Source: Oopsacas minuta
Taxonomy: Eukaryota > Porifera > Hexactinellida > Lyssacinosida > Leucopsacidae
DNA: 64,000 nucleotides
Direction: 5' to 3'
NCBI GenBank assembly: GCA_024704765.1
Contig: JAKMXF010000033.1
Span: 892,847-956,846, forward strand
Shown piece by piece: positions 41,130 to 52,487 of the stretch. A program made the position numbers and the translations under genes. Numbering within the stretch: position 1 is the first letter of the stretch; each line of letters opens with the position of its first letter. The notes under the pieces were generated by a model. That model was not told where the DNA came from. It ran no database searches and saw only the letters and a program-made list of their open reading frames with translations.

Positions 41130-42779
41130 TCATTTTGAGTTTTTGAGTTTATTAGCACCCTTTTCGGATAATTTAATCTCGTTATCTTTCTGAGAAAGCT
41201 CTTGATTAGAAGTAGCTATATTATTACCTGTCTGAGCAGTGCTAAGGGGTCTCGAGAAGCGAGGAGGAGGAGTTGAGGGTTGAGAGAGAGATTTAATTTT
41301 TACTCCTCCTCTTCTACTCAGAGTCACAGCCTTCTTACCGGTGTCAGGTTCTCCATTAGCTGCCTCCTCTACAGTCGAGGGTAATTGTCTCCATTGTGTA
41401 TGCCAGTTCTTCAATCGAGAGAAGAAACCTCCAGTAGCAGGACTAGCCTGGGGGTTAGACCGTATCTTCATGGACATGTATAGGTCTGAGTCTTCTCCGG
41501 ATTTAGGAGGACTAGACAGGTCTGTACTAGGAGTATCAATAGGTTTAGGATTAACACTTCCTGACATGTCTACATAGACAGAAGAACCTTCTAAATCATC
41601 TCTGAACTTTAACGTACAATAATCATGATCAACAGCTTCTGGTATTCGTGAGGAGGGCTCTATACATTCAGATGACTTAGTATCTTTCTTCATTGTCATG
41701 TAATCATTTTTGCGTTTCTGGAATATGGTAGAACGGAATATCCATTGAGCACATCCCCTACGACGATGAGTGATAGCATAAACAACTGCAACTATAACGA
41801 GAGAAAGAAGAGAGGTGAGGAGAAATGTTAAAATAATAGTTACACATATTACAAATATCTGTATATTGACGTCATCTAGCGACTTCTTGACGTTGATAGG
41901 GTTATTCTTCCCAGACATGTTTCCATCTACAGTAAACAGCTGTACCTCACTGATGGAGAAAGAATCAGAAATAATCTTGACTGTAACAAAGAGATAACTC
42001 CCAGAGCAACTACCTAAGTTAACAGATCCCAGAGTTTGTATTGTAATCTCACAATTCGCTAGCTCAGTATAAATCTCTGTTAAGGAATAAGTAGATGAGT
42101 CAGGAGATGATATAATGATTTGAGTTAGATTATAAATCGTATCTAAGCGGAATAAGAGGGATAGATTCTGATTATTAAATGAATCCCAAGTCACCACATC
42201 TCCAATCAGCTGATCTGTGAGTATACCAACACCTCCACTAACTACGTTATTGTGTACCAGACCTGTGTATTCATTATCTGGGGTTGAAGGTGCAGGGATG
42301 AGGTCATACTGCAGTATTTGTCGAGTGGGTACTTCTTCTAATTCTGCTTCACAGCCGTAGAGAGTAGAGCTTACTGTGACAGGAGATGAAGGAGCAATAT
42401 TAGAATCAAATACAATTGATAGAGTAAAAAATTGGGCAGAAACAGGTCCCAAATATAGGTTGAAACTAGTGTCATATGACCAATTGGATGAAATATAATG
42501 TTGTAAGAGAGTGTAGTGCAAACTAACTTCTTTGTCGAGATGGGAGAGAATGAGAGAAGAGATAGACCCACACCCTGATAGTGTATCACAAGATAAAGAG
42601 ATACCTGTTAGCGTTAGCGAGTTCATGGGGAGTGTTATATTGAAGAGGGAAGGTGACTTGTGTAGAGATGGGGAAGTAGCTGGTACCAACTGTGTGATGG
42701 TAATCAGAGGACTCTGACAGCAGAAGCAACAACTGGAGAGAGACAAGAGCAAGAATGATATGACCCTCGATGACGTCAT
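41130..42779 (-). CDS. Orphan single-pass receptor with PI3K-type tyrosine motifs
   Basis: This 549-residue single-exon gene starts at the ATG at 42779. A signal peptide (MTSSRVISFLLLSLSSCCFCC) leads into an N-glycosylated ectodomain of about 280 residues. Its second half (about 180-285, GGVGILTDQLIGD...ISEVQLFTVDG) looks like a galactose-binding/discoidin-type fold. One transmembrane helix lies at about 306-337 and is followed by a basic stop-transfer HRRRG. The 210-residue cytoplasmic tail has no kinase. It carries Y360-MTM, Y402-VDM and Y434-MSM, which are YxxM sites of the type bound by PI3K p85 SH2 domains, plus Y387-CTL, a YxxL site. By inference it is a receptor or co-receptor that is phosphorylated by a separate tyrosine kinase and recruits PI3K. 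I do not recognise an orthologue. Confidence 0.75.
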   Translation of the reverse strand: MTSSRVISFLLLSLSSCCFCCQSPLITITQLVPATSPSLHKSPSLFNITLPMNSLTLTGISLSCDTLSGCGSISSLILSHLDKEVSLHYTLLQHYISSNWSYDTSFNLYLGPVSAQFFTLSIVFDSNIAPSSPVTVSSTLYGCEAELEEVPTRQILQYDLIPAPSTPDNEYTGLVHNNVVSGGVGILTDQLIGDVVTWDSFNNQNLSLLFRLDTIYNLTQIIISSPDSSTYSLTEIYTELANCEITIQTLGSVNLGSCSGSYLFVTVKIISDSFSISEVQLFTVDGNMSGKNNPINVKKSLDDVNIQIFVICVTIILTFLLTSLLSLVIVAVVYAITHRRRGCAQWIFRSTIFQKRKNDYMTMKKDTKSSECIEPSSRIPEAVDHDYCTLKFRDDLEGSSVYVDMSGSVNPKPIDTPSTDLSSPPKSGEDSDLYMSMKIRSNPQASPATGGFFSRLKNWHTQWRQLPSTVEEAANGEPDTGKKAVTLSRRGGVKIKSLSQPSTPPPRFSRPLSTAQTGNNIATSNQELSQKDNEIKLSEKGANKLKNSK

Positions 42780-43487
42780 TACTATACGTGTGCTAAAAAG
42801 ATAAATTTAATTATTATAACCGGACTGATTGATGTACCGTATCTATTTATTCAATTTATAGTGTCCTAAGACACGCAAGAGAACTAAAGGTTGTATAAAT
42901 CTATTTAGAATTAGGAATCATCAGAAATATACTAATACATATATTGATTGCTAATTCGCCACAAATTATAGAATAGAATAACGAATATAAGTAATGTATT
43001 CATATGATGCTTTTGGTGGATTAGTTCAAGAGATAATAAATAGTTTAAATCACAAAATCATTGTCTTGAGCAGAATTATGACTTTGCATATTAGATAAGT
43101 TTACATGTAATTAATTGTGTCCAGACTCCAGATTGTTTTGTGGTATGAAGTACTAGAACCTTATGACGCATTTGGAAAATTAGTATTTGGATCTGACCAA
43201 GATTGTTAGGCTTTGGACAAAATAACACCAATAATTATTACGTCGGCCGAGTAATGCACATGCTAACTCTCATGGGTTATGAGCAAGTCTCACTGGTTTT
43301 GGTTCATTAACTGTACATTTTGGTAGAGAAACTAATCTCACGGATTTGTGAAACTCCAGCTGGTATCTATGCTAAAGACTAATGAGTAATTCATGTCTAT
43401 CCAAATTCACCAATAATACTCACATTGCAAGAATAAGTGTAGTTATATTTATTTCTGGCTATGTAATGTTATAATAGCATACACATC
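42780..43487. other. Intergenic, nothing recognised
   Basis: AT-rich DNA between the receptor start and the CCDC115 stop. Confidence 0.4.
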
Positions 43488-43991
43488 CTATTGTGTAGAA
43501 GGGAAGTGTATCTGTTTTCTAAATGATTCAGCTCTAGACTGGAGTGTAGCTAGATGAGTAATGACAACCAGAGACTTTTGAAAGTTAGATCTAGCAGATC
43601 TAAGACTGTGAGGAGGTAATGCAGCAAACCAGCGGATAGGATCTGAAGCTGAAGATGTTTTAGATGATTGAGACTGTTTTGAATTCTTTGTTTCATTATT
43701 TGATTCTGATACTATTTTGTTCCCATGACCTATCTCCAAATCAAAGCTTATACTATCATCTACTTTCTCATAAGTTATCAGGGCTGTAGGTTCCATTACA
43801 TTATTGTAGCTGAGAGGACTAATAGCAGTCTGTCCTAACACCAGGCGAGTATGAGAAAGATTCTGAAACCCTTCATGCAACACAGATTCTAATTGCTGTT
43901 TGGAGACTGCTATTTCTTCCAATATAGCAAGATAATCCAGTGTTAATCTGTCTATTGACTCTAAAGTCGTGTCTGATCCAAGAGTAACCAT
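43488..43991 (-). CDS. CCDC115: CCDC115/Vma22-type V-ATPase assembly factor
   Basis: This 167-residue single-exon gene starts at the ATG at 43991; human CCDC115 is 180 residues. The N-terminal helix (LDRLTLDYLAILEEI-like, residues 13-30) and coiled coil are followed by HEGFQNLSHTRLVLG, which matches the family segment EEGWLSLAKARYAMG. Next comes SPLSYNNVMEPTALI, matching GPLQYASHMEP. After a low-complexity linker the diagnostic C-terminal block DPIRWFAALPPHSLRSARSN, then FQKSLVV, matches DPLNWFGILVPHSLRQAQ. Vma22/CCDC115 works with TMEM199 in the ER to assemble the V-ATPase membrane sector. Identity rests on these blocks. Confidence 0.85.
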   Translation of the reverse strand: MVTLGSDTTLESIDRLTLDYLAILEEIAVSKQQLESVLHEGFQNLSHTRLVLGQTAISPLSYNNVMEPTALITYEKVDDSISFDLEIGHGNKIVSESNNETKNSKQSQSSKTSSASDPIRWFAALPPHSLRSARSNFQKSLVVITHLATLQSRAESFRKQIHFPSTQ

Positions 43992-44589
43992 TGAAACAAA
44001 ATAATTAATAGCTAAATAGTGAATACAGATGTATAAGAAAGTGATTGAGATAATGGATTAAAGCTCAGGATGTAAAGAATAAAGCATACCCATAAAAAGC
44101 AATGTTGCAATTTAAAGCAACGACGCGTAGGACTCATTTGTGGGGCGTTCCGATATTTAGACTGTACCCCCTAAGTATGCAATTTATCAGATTGATTTGG
44201 AAAAATTCTCAATACAATCAATATTCGGAAACTCAGCGAATCTTTGATTTAACGGTTATAACCCATAGTTTCATGTGGTAGGCCAGGTGTTCATAGCTGC
44301 CGGTAAGACGCTCGGCATTCAATTATCATCAGCTAGTAAATAATTTCTATTAGGTTGTTCTTTTAATTTTGTATACGTATTTGATAACCTTTTCTCTATT
44401 CTATCTGTTACTATTAATATACTGTTAGGGTCGCTTATTGTGAACCCCACACGACCAAAAATATTGTTCATAGTAAAGAAACCCATTCAATCTCAAAAGT
44501 GAGCGCTTTCCAAAATCATGTGGAAACATTGTGTGACACACATTTGGAGCTTATCCGTGAGAGTGGTAGAAAATGTGTGAGACTCACGG

Positions 44590-45283
44590 TCTACCGTCAT
44601 GTCTTAGGCTGATAACATTGGAAACATTGGTAGGCCGTCAAAGCTGGAAATTTAGCTATTTTCCTGGCCGATTCTTAGAAGAAATACTGAATATACAGTG
44701 GTACACCAATTTAGAATCCTTCCACTCATCCCAATTTAACCTATTATTGTGACAACAGTGGGGTCTTGCTCTAAGGCATCTCTCGATATTTAGTTAAAAT
44801 TTTGTAAAATAAATGTTCATATTTTTGGGTTAATTAAGTTATTTTATTTACTTCAGTTACATATGTATGAAATTTCAATATATTATATATTTATAATTAT
44901 TATGATTATATCTAGGATGTATGCGTAATTGTATTTGTAATATAATTTTCAAAATAAATAATTTCCGTAGAAACAAGCCTAAAATATGCGAAAATTAGAA
45001 TACGAAAATAATATCTAGCGTTTATATTATGATGTTGAGATTGATTAATCAATAATGAATTTCAAGGCAAATAATGAAAAGTACAGTCAGTATTTGATCT
45101 ACACAAGAATCTTTCACTAGTCATAAACATTAACAAGCGCAAGATAATAAAAGTTTCGGAATTTATTGCCGCGGCAATCGCGGAATTTCCGGCGCCCCTA
45201 TATTATATAGCTTTACCTGACCACTTGGTCTTGTTTTGCTGTATCCAACAGGACCACTTGTATTTTCATGGCTACGGCCCTGC
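44590..45283. mobile_element. hAT-like non-autonomous element, copy 2 (family H1)
   Basis: The copy matches 38535-39171 across most of its length and ends in GGCTACGGCCCTG, a better-preserved right terminus than copy 1. The left terminus is missing or diverged. Non-coding. Confidence 0.55.
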
Positions 45284-46803
45284 CTAAAGGGAGTTGATGT
45301 GATGAAAAAACCGTTGTTCACTACCATAGAAGTTAAATTGAGATCTCTTTTCTTTTCTATATTTATTCTTTTCCAATTTGACTAAGTCTGCATATCGTAA
45401 TCATTTCGGACCCCATTGCCCATTAGTGGACAATTAGAGAGGAACCATTGTACCACATTTGTCTTTTATCCCCTCTTGGAATCATCAGTTGCGTTACCTT
45501 TCGCACAATACACAAAAGATGGTCAATAAGCACTTGGTAAATTGCTATGTGTAATTCTCGTTACTGGGAATGTGCCGTTGAAGTTCGCGTTTCCATTATC
45601 TCGGCTCACCATGATAGGGATTGCGTTGCCTGAATAGCCTCGAGCAGAGGTCCCCACAAGGTACGATGTACCTTGCCTTTGAGCGCTTTGGAAAATAACG
45701 TTATAACACAAGTCAATAAGGTCAGTTTCATCTGGAAAGAAAGTAGGAGTAATACTGTTTATCATTGTTGAAACAAGTTAATAGTGTGAGTAAAATTAGG
45801 TTGTAATAGTAAAGTTCGCTACTGGTACTATTAATTTCAGGAAAATACAAACAGATATTTATACTAGAGTTGCAGCGGTCCGGGTCTGGTCCTGATATGA
45901 TGCAACAGTAATTTATGCAACATCAGATCCTTAATAAAGGTTTTTCAATTAGTAATCTTATTCTAGTTGATATATACTTCTGATAACACATATATATTTC
46001 TAAGGTCCTCTTGTGTATACATAGTACGCACTAACGAAGCTCAACTGTGATGTTTGTTGATAGGCCTAAAATGGGTTTGAACATTACTCCATATCTTTTA
46101 GCGAAGAGTGATACTATTCTCTTTAATGGGATGGACAACTGAACTATTCGAGGAATGGGAAGCATTTCGCATGCGAAACTATGCTGATAACGTCCTTTAT
46201 TGCTATGGTAAGTACAATAAATTTAACAATTGCCAAAATTCCAGAATCTCTTAAAGTTACATTTATAATAACTTTTCGTAATTTTTTTCTTTATGTATTC
46301 CAAATTTCCAACATTCCATGATTTATCAATTATATTCTACATCAAGCAAATTCAAGTTCAATTACGTATTAGCATTTATCATATGAGATCAATTTCACTT
46401 TAGGCAATGAAATATATTGAGAAGAAGTTGTGTACATCAGAGCCTGGGATACAAGACCTTCATAATCTCACTGTGTCTGATCCTGTGATCGCACCAATTT
46501 CCGTTGAGTGGCAGAAAGAGAAATCTGCTCTCTGTTAGGATTGACATACCTTAAACCAACATATCAACACCTACCTGGCAGGCCAGAAATAAGAGAGTAT
46601 GAGCTATGGGAGAATTATGATATAGTAGGATAGCAGATGAAAACTGCCCCTTCATATGTCTCTCGAAAATTATTTGTGGTCGTGAGGATTACCATAAAAG
46701 GTTCGGGGGAGGGGAAATAACGAGATACATGGTCAGTGATGGAAAGGACGTTATTAGCTGGTATTTCGATGAGGTGATGAACACTACTCCAGCTGCAAGT
46801 CAT
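45284..46803. other. Intergenic with weak, unassigned reading frames
   Basis: Open frames of 80 codons (minus, 45523-45765, ATG start) and 62 codons (minus, 46615-46803) and two exon-like plus-strand pieces near 46126-46208 and 46404-46535 are present. None matches a family I know. It may be a decayed gene. Confidence 0.3.
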
Positions 46804-47597
46804 ATGGATAAACTCCGACAGGTGTCAAATTCTCTCTGCGGTACTACTACACATAACTATTTCTAGTTGCTGGATGAACATTATAACAACAAATAGAAAT
46901 AGATATGTAGAGAGGAAGAAGAGAAGGGTTTGTCTTTTATTCAACTTTTCATAGCAAAGCACTTATAACTTTGAAAAGTAGGATAAAAGTCAAAACTATT
47001 TCATAACTGAAGCGATTATCTCCTATTTATACTTTTCAGGTTAGCTAGTTATGGTACAGTCCGATGGCAGAGTGGTAGAAATGAATACAAACTTAATCTC
47101 ATGAAAATATTTCAGGGCACTTACATAGCAACACAAAAAGTATAAATAGGAATCATTCAGATTGTGGAAACAACTCGATCAAGAATACAACTACAACTTC
47201 TACCAATCTCTTCTTCAACTCTCTTCTTCAAGTCTTTTCTCTTACTACTACAACAGACAACTCTAGAATAATGAGATTCTCAATGAACAGTGACAAGAAC
47301 TCCACAGTTGACGGAATGAATTCACAACTTGACGGGTAGGATATATTTCCTGATTCAAGATCTCTCCCTCCCTCCCTACAAGATCCCTACAGTAAAACTA
47401 TGTCTTTCTACAGAAATTTAGAATTAATTCCTACTCCAGTAGTTATTGTTAGATTGTATTCTTGATCGACAATTCTGACTGTACTTTATGATTACTAATT
47501 AAAGTTAAATTCCCTCTCCTCCTTATTTGTTTACCTGGGTATTATAGTAAATACATTGCTGCTTGAGTCAATTTTAATTAGTGATAATAATCAGAAT
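46804..47597 (+). repeat. 800-bp dispersed repeat, copy A (family F1)
   Basis: Starts ATGGATAAACTCCGACAGG and ends AATTAGTGATAATAATCAGAAT. It contains a TATA-like AGTATAAATAGG followed by a conserved ~60-codon open frame. It is nearly identical to 49853-50713 (same orientation) and to 51613-52487 (inverted). Not an obvious LTR: the ends are not TG...CA. Confidence 0.8.
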
Positions 47598-48924
47598 CGT
47601 TTGTTTTTTGTTACCTTCATCATGTAAAATGTTCAATTTTAATTTACTTTCTTTCGGGTTATTATACCTCACTGTTTCCTGCCCTCTTCCACACATTAAG
47701 TGTGTCAAAAATTCCCGATTTTAGAGCAATTTTACGCTTACTTGTAACTTTTTTGTTGTCCCTAGAGTCCTAGACTACATAGACTTATTCGATCACCAGG
47801 AAGAGTTAGAATTTCATCTGCGAAGCATATAATGGATTTGTAATTGAATTTGGGGTTTTGCCTCATTTCTCGTGCATTTTGGGGCGAAAAAACAGATTTG
47901 GATATAATGGGAATTGCAACTATTCTATTCATGTTATTTATGGTCTCTCCCATATAGTGCAATAGATCCAATGGACACCCCAGCTGTCGTCCGTGGGCCA
48001 CCAATGGGTCCATTGACCCCAGGTTCCGCTGATGTAACGTATCATTGAATTCACAAGTCCTGTAATCGGCGGGGTCTGGTAATTTTCGTCACGATAGCAA
48101 TTGCTATCCTCTCACGCATACTATGATTGCGTATGATTTTAATGCATAAGAAAACACATACAAATACATTATTAAGTGCAACTAAACGAGATGAAGGATG
48201 GCCATTTGAACTTTTTAGCTAGTCTTGACTGATTTTGTATATTTTTACACTAAAAAAGTATTGGGGGTTAAAATAACTTTTATGATATTTATAAATCTAG
48301 CCTCTCTTCTTTATTCGCTGCTGGCCACTTTCCTCTCTATATTCAGGGGCGGCGCAAGGATTTGGCGAATGAGCCTGGCGACACAATTTTTTGGGGGCAT
48401 GTTCATTCGCCATTTCAATTAAATTACTCAACTCATTCCATATAACTGCAAGAACAATATGTCACTTGGTGCTTTGGATGAAAGCGGTTTATGCCAAATT
48501 GCCATCCAAAGATGTAGGTGAGTTGTTATAAATTAAAACTAGTAGCATAAGTAAAATAGACAAAGGTATTGACAGCAAACTCCGCTTAATTGGGACACCG
48601 GATAATCGGAAAACCGCAAATTTTGTCCCCCGTCCGGACAAGTATTATTTGTATTTTTCCAAATTTATGCATAGTCCTTTGGTCACAGAGTATACAATCC
48701 ACATTTTAATACTCTTATACGTAGTTGAAAAATTCAATATCTTTCTGCCACGAAAGTATGTGATGAGATAATTGTAAGGGGTGATCTTATTTTACTTATT
48801 AACTGGCCAATAAAATATAAAAATGTCCAGCCGACAGACTAGTAGTGCAGCTCAGGATTATATATTTTTTTGTTATTTTCGGAGGGGGCACTCCCCTCAA
48901 CCACTGCGTAAATGCTGCAATGCA
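47598..48924. other. Intergenic between repeat copy A and the integrase relic
   Basis: AT-rich. A hAT-type end (CAGGGGCGGCGCAAGG) lies near 48343 and a Tigger-like end (ACTCCGCTTAATTGGGACAC) near 48579. No gag or reverse-transcriptase-like sequence is visible. Confidence 0.4.
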
Positions 48925-49690
48925 CGGACCCGACAAGTAAGATATATCATTGATCGAGATGAACAATTGCGAATTTTAATGCATGTCACATTGATACAAT
49001 ATCTGGTCTTTTCGGGCTTAAACGAACACTTGCACGTATTCTTGAGAGGTTATTTGGGATTGGAGTCTTAAAAGATGTTCGCAAAATGGTAGGTTTGTAT
49101 ATATTGCTCAGAAATTAGGATTGGTAGTGCCTTTTTTGATATATGTAAAATTACTAAAGTATTCTATTAGGTTAGTAACTGGAATTTATTCCAGAAAGGA
49201 AACAATAAGATTTTATTGCAACTTCTACTAGTGGGAATCGTTGTTTACTTACCGTGAGTGATTATTTTTCCAAATGGGTTGAGCAATAGCTTTACTCACA
49301 AAAGCTGCTTCAAACATTGCCGACGCTATGCTTAAGGTAATCTTTGTTTTATACGTATATCGTAGATATGGAATAGCTTAATAGTAGCCAGTAACGCGAT
49401 TATTCATTTTGACCTTCTGAGGGTCTCTAGCTAGTAGGAATTGGACATGAAAGGTCATTTTCGATGATTAGCAACTATTCTAGGTTGTAACATTTCTTTA
49501 TATGAATTTATGTTTGTATATGCATTATCTAATACAGATATTCCTGAGTATGAGTCTACCAAGAATTACCACAATGGATCAGGGTACAGAGTTTCGTAAC
49601 CGACTCAATAAACGGTTGACAAATAGTATAGTATATGGGGATTAAACATAATCTTGCAATCGACGATATAACAACGTTCACTAAAGTAAC
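48925..49690 (+). pseudogene. Retroelement/Ginger-type integrase relic
   Basis: In shifting frames the translation shows an integrase H2C2 zinc-binding region (RYIIDRDEQLRILMH, then CHIDTISGLFGLKRTL, then GVLKDVRKM) at 48925-49092. A first catalytic-aspartate region, SDYFSKWVE then AIALLTKAA, lies at 49246-49320. MDQGTEFRNRLNKRL followed by MGIKHNLA (second aspartate) lies at 49570-49650. Order and spacing fit a Ty3-type or Ginger-type integrase core. Stops and indels make it non-functional. Confidence 0.6.
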
Positions 49691-49852
49691 AATTTCGTAA
49701 AAGAAAACACAACAAAATGTTATTACCGCATTAAATATTATCAAGATATGGAATAATTTAATTTGCTCAAATATAGCAATGAAAAAAAGATAAAGTATAC
49801 CGCTCGTTTAGGATACCATTATTATCATGAATCCATGCTATAGATGGGCCCT

Positions 49853-50713
49853 ATGGATAAGCTCCGACAGGTGTCAAATTCTCTCTGCGGTACTACTACA
49901 CATAACTATTTCTAGTTGCTGGATGAACATTATAACAACAAATAGAAATAGATATGTAGAGAGGAAGAAGAGAAGGGTTTGTCTTTTATTCAACTTTTCA
50001 TAGCAAAGCACTTATAACTTTGAAAAGTAGGATAAAAGTCAAAACTATTTCATAACTGAAGCGATTATCTCCTATTTATACTTTTCAGGTTAGCTAGTTA
50101 TGGTACAGTCCGATGGCAGAGTGGTAGAAATGAATACAAACTTAATCTCATGAAAATATTCAGGGCACTTACATAGCAACACAAAAAGTATAAATAGGAA
50201 TCATTCAGATTGTGGAAACAACTCGATCAAGAATACAACTACAACTTCTACCAATCTCTTCTTCAACTCTCTTCTTCAACTCTCTTCTTCAACTCTTTTC
50301 TCTTACTACTACAACAGACAACTCTAGAATAATGAGATTCTCAATGAACAGTGACAAGAACTCCACAGTTGACGGAATGAATTCACAACTTGACGGGTAG
50401 GATGTATTTCCTGAATTCAAGATTTCAAGATCTCTCCCTCCCTCTCTACAAGATCCCTACAGTAAAACTATGTCTTTCTACAGAAATTTAGAATTAATTC
50501 CTACTCCAGTAGTTATTGTTAGATTGTATTCTTGATCGACAATTCTGACTGTACTTTATGATTACTAATTAAAGTTAAATTCCCTCTCCTCCTTATTTGT
50601 TTACCTGGGTATTATAGTAAATACATTGCTGCTTTGAGTCAATTTTAATTAGTGATAATAATCAGAATTGTAACTTTTCTATCCGATTATGGTGAGAATT
50701 TCGCAGTTTGCTT
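49853..50713 (+). repeat. 800-bp dispersed repeat, copy B (family F1), left arm of a large inverted repeat
   Basis: Starts ATGGATAAGCTCCGACAGG and extends about 60 bp beyond the end of copy A. It is the mirror of 51613-52487. The ACTCTCTTCTTCA micro-repeat near 50265 has one more unit than copy A. It includes the conserved short frame ending ...MNSQLDG. Confidence 0.85.
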
Positions 50714-51612
50714 CACCCATCTCAAACCTTAAATTTCTCAAACAGAACTTGTTAAATAAATATTCCCTAGTTTTAATATTTCAACTCTGCTATCTGATTC
50801 CGTCAGCATTCTCTGACTTTTAATATGCGTAGCGAGCAGTTAACCGCGAATTAATCTATTATATTCCGATATTCTACATATTACAGATTTCTCTCAAGGC
50901 CAAATAATCACGAAAGTAGGTCGAGAATCACTCTTCACATGTCAGCGTCTCTCTAAAAATCCGAGTATTCATGATTGCACATTTTGGAGGAGAATATATT
51001 GATCCTGTACTAATTTGTGTCTAAAAATCGATACTTTGTATACTTCATGGCTGCTGAAAGGCACTATAACTTGCCCACACGCACTTAAATATACCCTGTC
51101 CCGAAATAGCTCTATTAAACGGAGTCTAAATATTGTATTAATAGAAAGAGTCCCTAACGGGGGACATATCGCCCAAGAGCCAATGTCCGGGGGTCTCACC
51201 CTACGTAACTTCTAGCAAGTTATTAGATCAATACCAGGTATATACTTGAAATTAGGATGGGTCTGGGTGAGATAACCTTATATTGAGGTTAAGATGCGAG
51301 CAAAGCGAGCCGAAATTTCAGAGTTTGCGATTAGAGCTAAACGCTTCAATGTATTATTAATTATATATAATGTTATAAATTCAATGTCATTTTTTCTATC
51401 ATTTTATGTTATCTGTGATTATGGAAATTGGGGATGGCTGCGGCACGAGTTTGTCAGGGTGGATTCCGCCCTATACCTATCCCGTTGCAACGTCCCTGAT
51501 CTGCTACTAACATGTTGACATCTGTAAGCTGTCGTTCAAACGTTCGTAAAGCTAAATTACAATTCCCTAGTACTGAATGTTTATGTGCTTCATTTCAAAG
51601 AGCTAACCAAGC
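50714..51612. other. Central spacer of the F1 inverted repeat
   Basis: 899 bp of unique-looking AT-rich DNA between the two inverted F1 arms. Only short open frames (up to 76 codons) with no recognised homology. Confidence 0.45.
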
Positions 51613-52487
51613 AAGCAAACTGCGAAATTCTCACCATAATCGGATAGAAAAGTTACAATTCTGATTATTATCACTAATTAAAATTGACTCAAAGCAGCGA
51701 TGTATTTACTATAATACCCAGGTAAACAAATAAGGAGGAGAGGGAATTTAACTTTAATTAGTAATCATAAAGTACAGTCAGAATTGTCGATCAAGAATAC
51801 AATCTAACAATAACTACTGGAGTAGGAATTAATTCTAAATTTCTGTAGAAAGACATAGTTTTACTGTAGGGATCTTGTAGAGAGGGAGGGAGAGATCTTG
51901 AAATCTTGAATTCAGGAAATACATCCTACCCGTCAAGTTGTGAATTCATTCCGTCAACTGTGGAGTTCTTGTCACTGTTCATTGAGAATCTCATTATTCT
52001 AGAGTTGTCTGTTGTAGTAGTAAGAGAAAAGAGTTGAAGAAGAGAGTTGAAGAAGAGAGTTGAAGAAGTGAGTTGGAGAAGAGATTGGTAGAAGTTGTAG
52101 TTGTATTCTTGATCGAGTTGTTTCCACAATCTGAATGATTCCTATTTATACTTTTTGTGTTGCTATGTAAGTGCCCTGAAATATTTTCATGAGATTAAGT
52201 TTGTATTCATTTCTACCACTCTGCCATCGGACTGTACCATAACTAGCTAACCTGAAAAGTATAAATAGGAGATAATCGCTTCAGTTATGAAATAGTTTTG
52301 ACTTTTATCCTACTTTTCAAAGTTATAAGTGCTTTGCTATGAAAAGTTGAATAAAAGACAAACCCTTCTCTTCTTCCTCTCTACATATCTATTTCTATTT
52401 GTTGTTATAATGTTCATCCAGCAACTAGAAATAGTTATGTGTAGTAGTACCGCAGAGAGAATTTGACACCTGTCGGAGCTTATCCAT
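51613..52487 (-). repeat. 800-bp dispersed repeat, copy C (family F1), right arm of a large inverted repeat
   Basis: The reverse complement of copy B with near-identity, ending CCAT of the shared ATGG start. The TCTTC micro-repeat differs again in length. Arm length is about 870 bp. Confidence 0.85.

Noticed and set aside
45523-45765. 80-codon minus-strand open frame with an ATG
   Set aside because: No domain, homologue or splice context is recognised, so it is mentioned only as part of the intergenic stretch.
46126-46535. Two-exon gene with donor G^GTAAGT near 46208 and acceptor TTTAG near 46403
   Set aside because: Joining at these sites gives a stop soon after the junction and neither piece matches a known family.
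46804-50713. Calling F1 copies A and B long terminal repeats of one retrotransposon
   Set aside because: Ends lack TG...CA, no primer-binding site or polypurine tract is seen, and a third copy is inverted.
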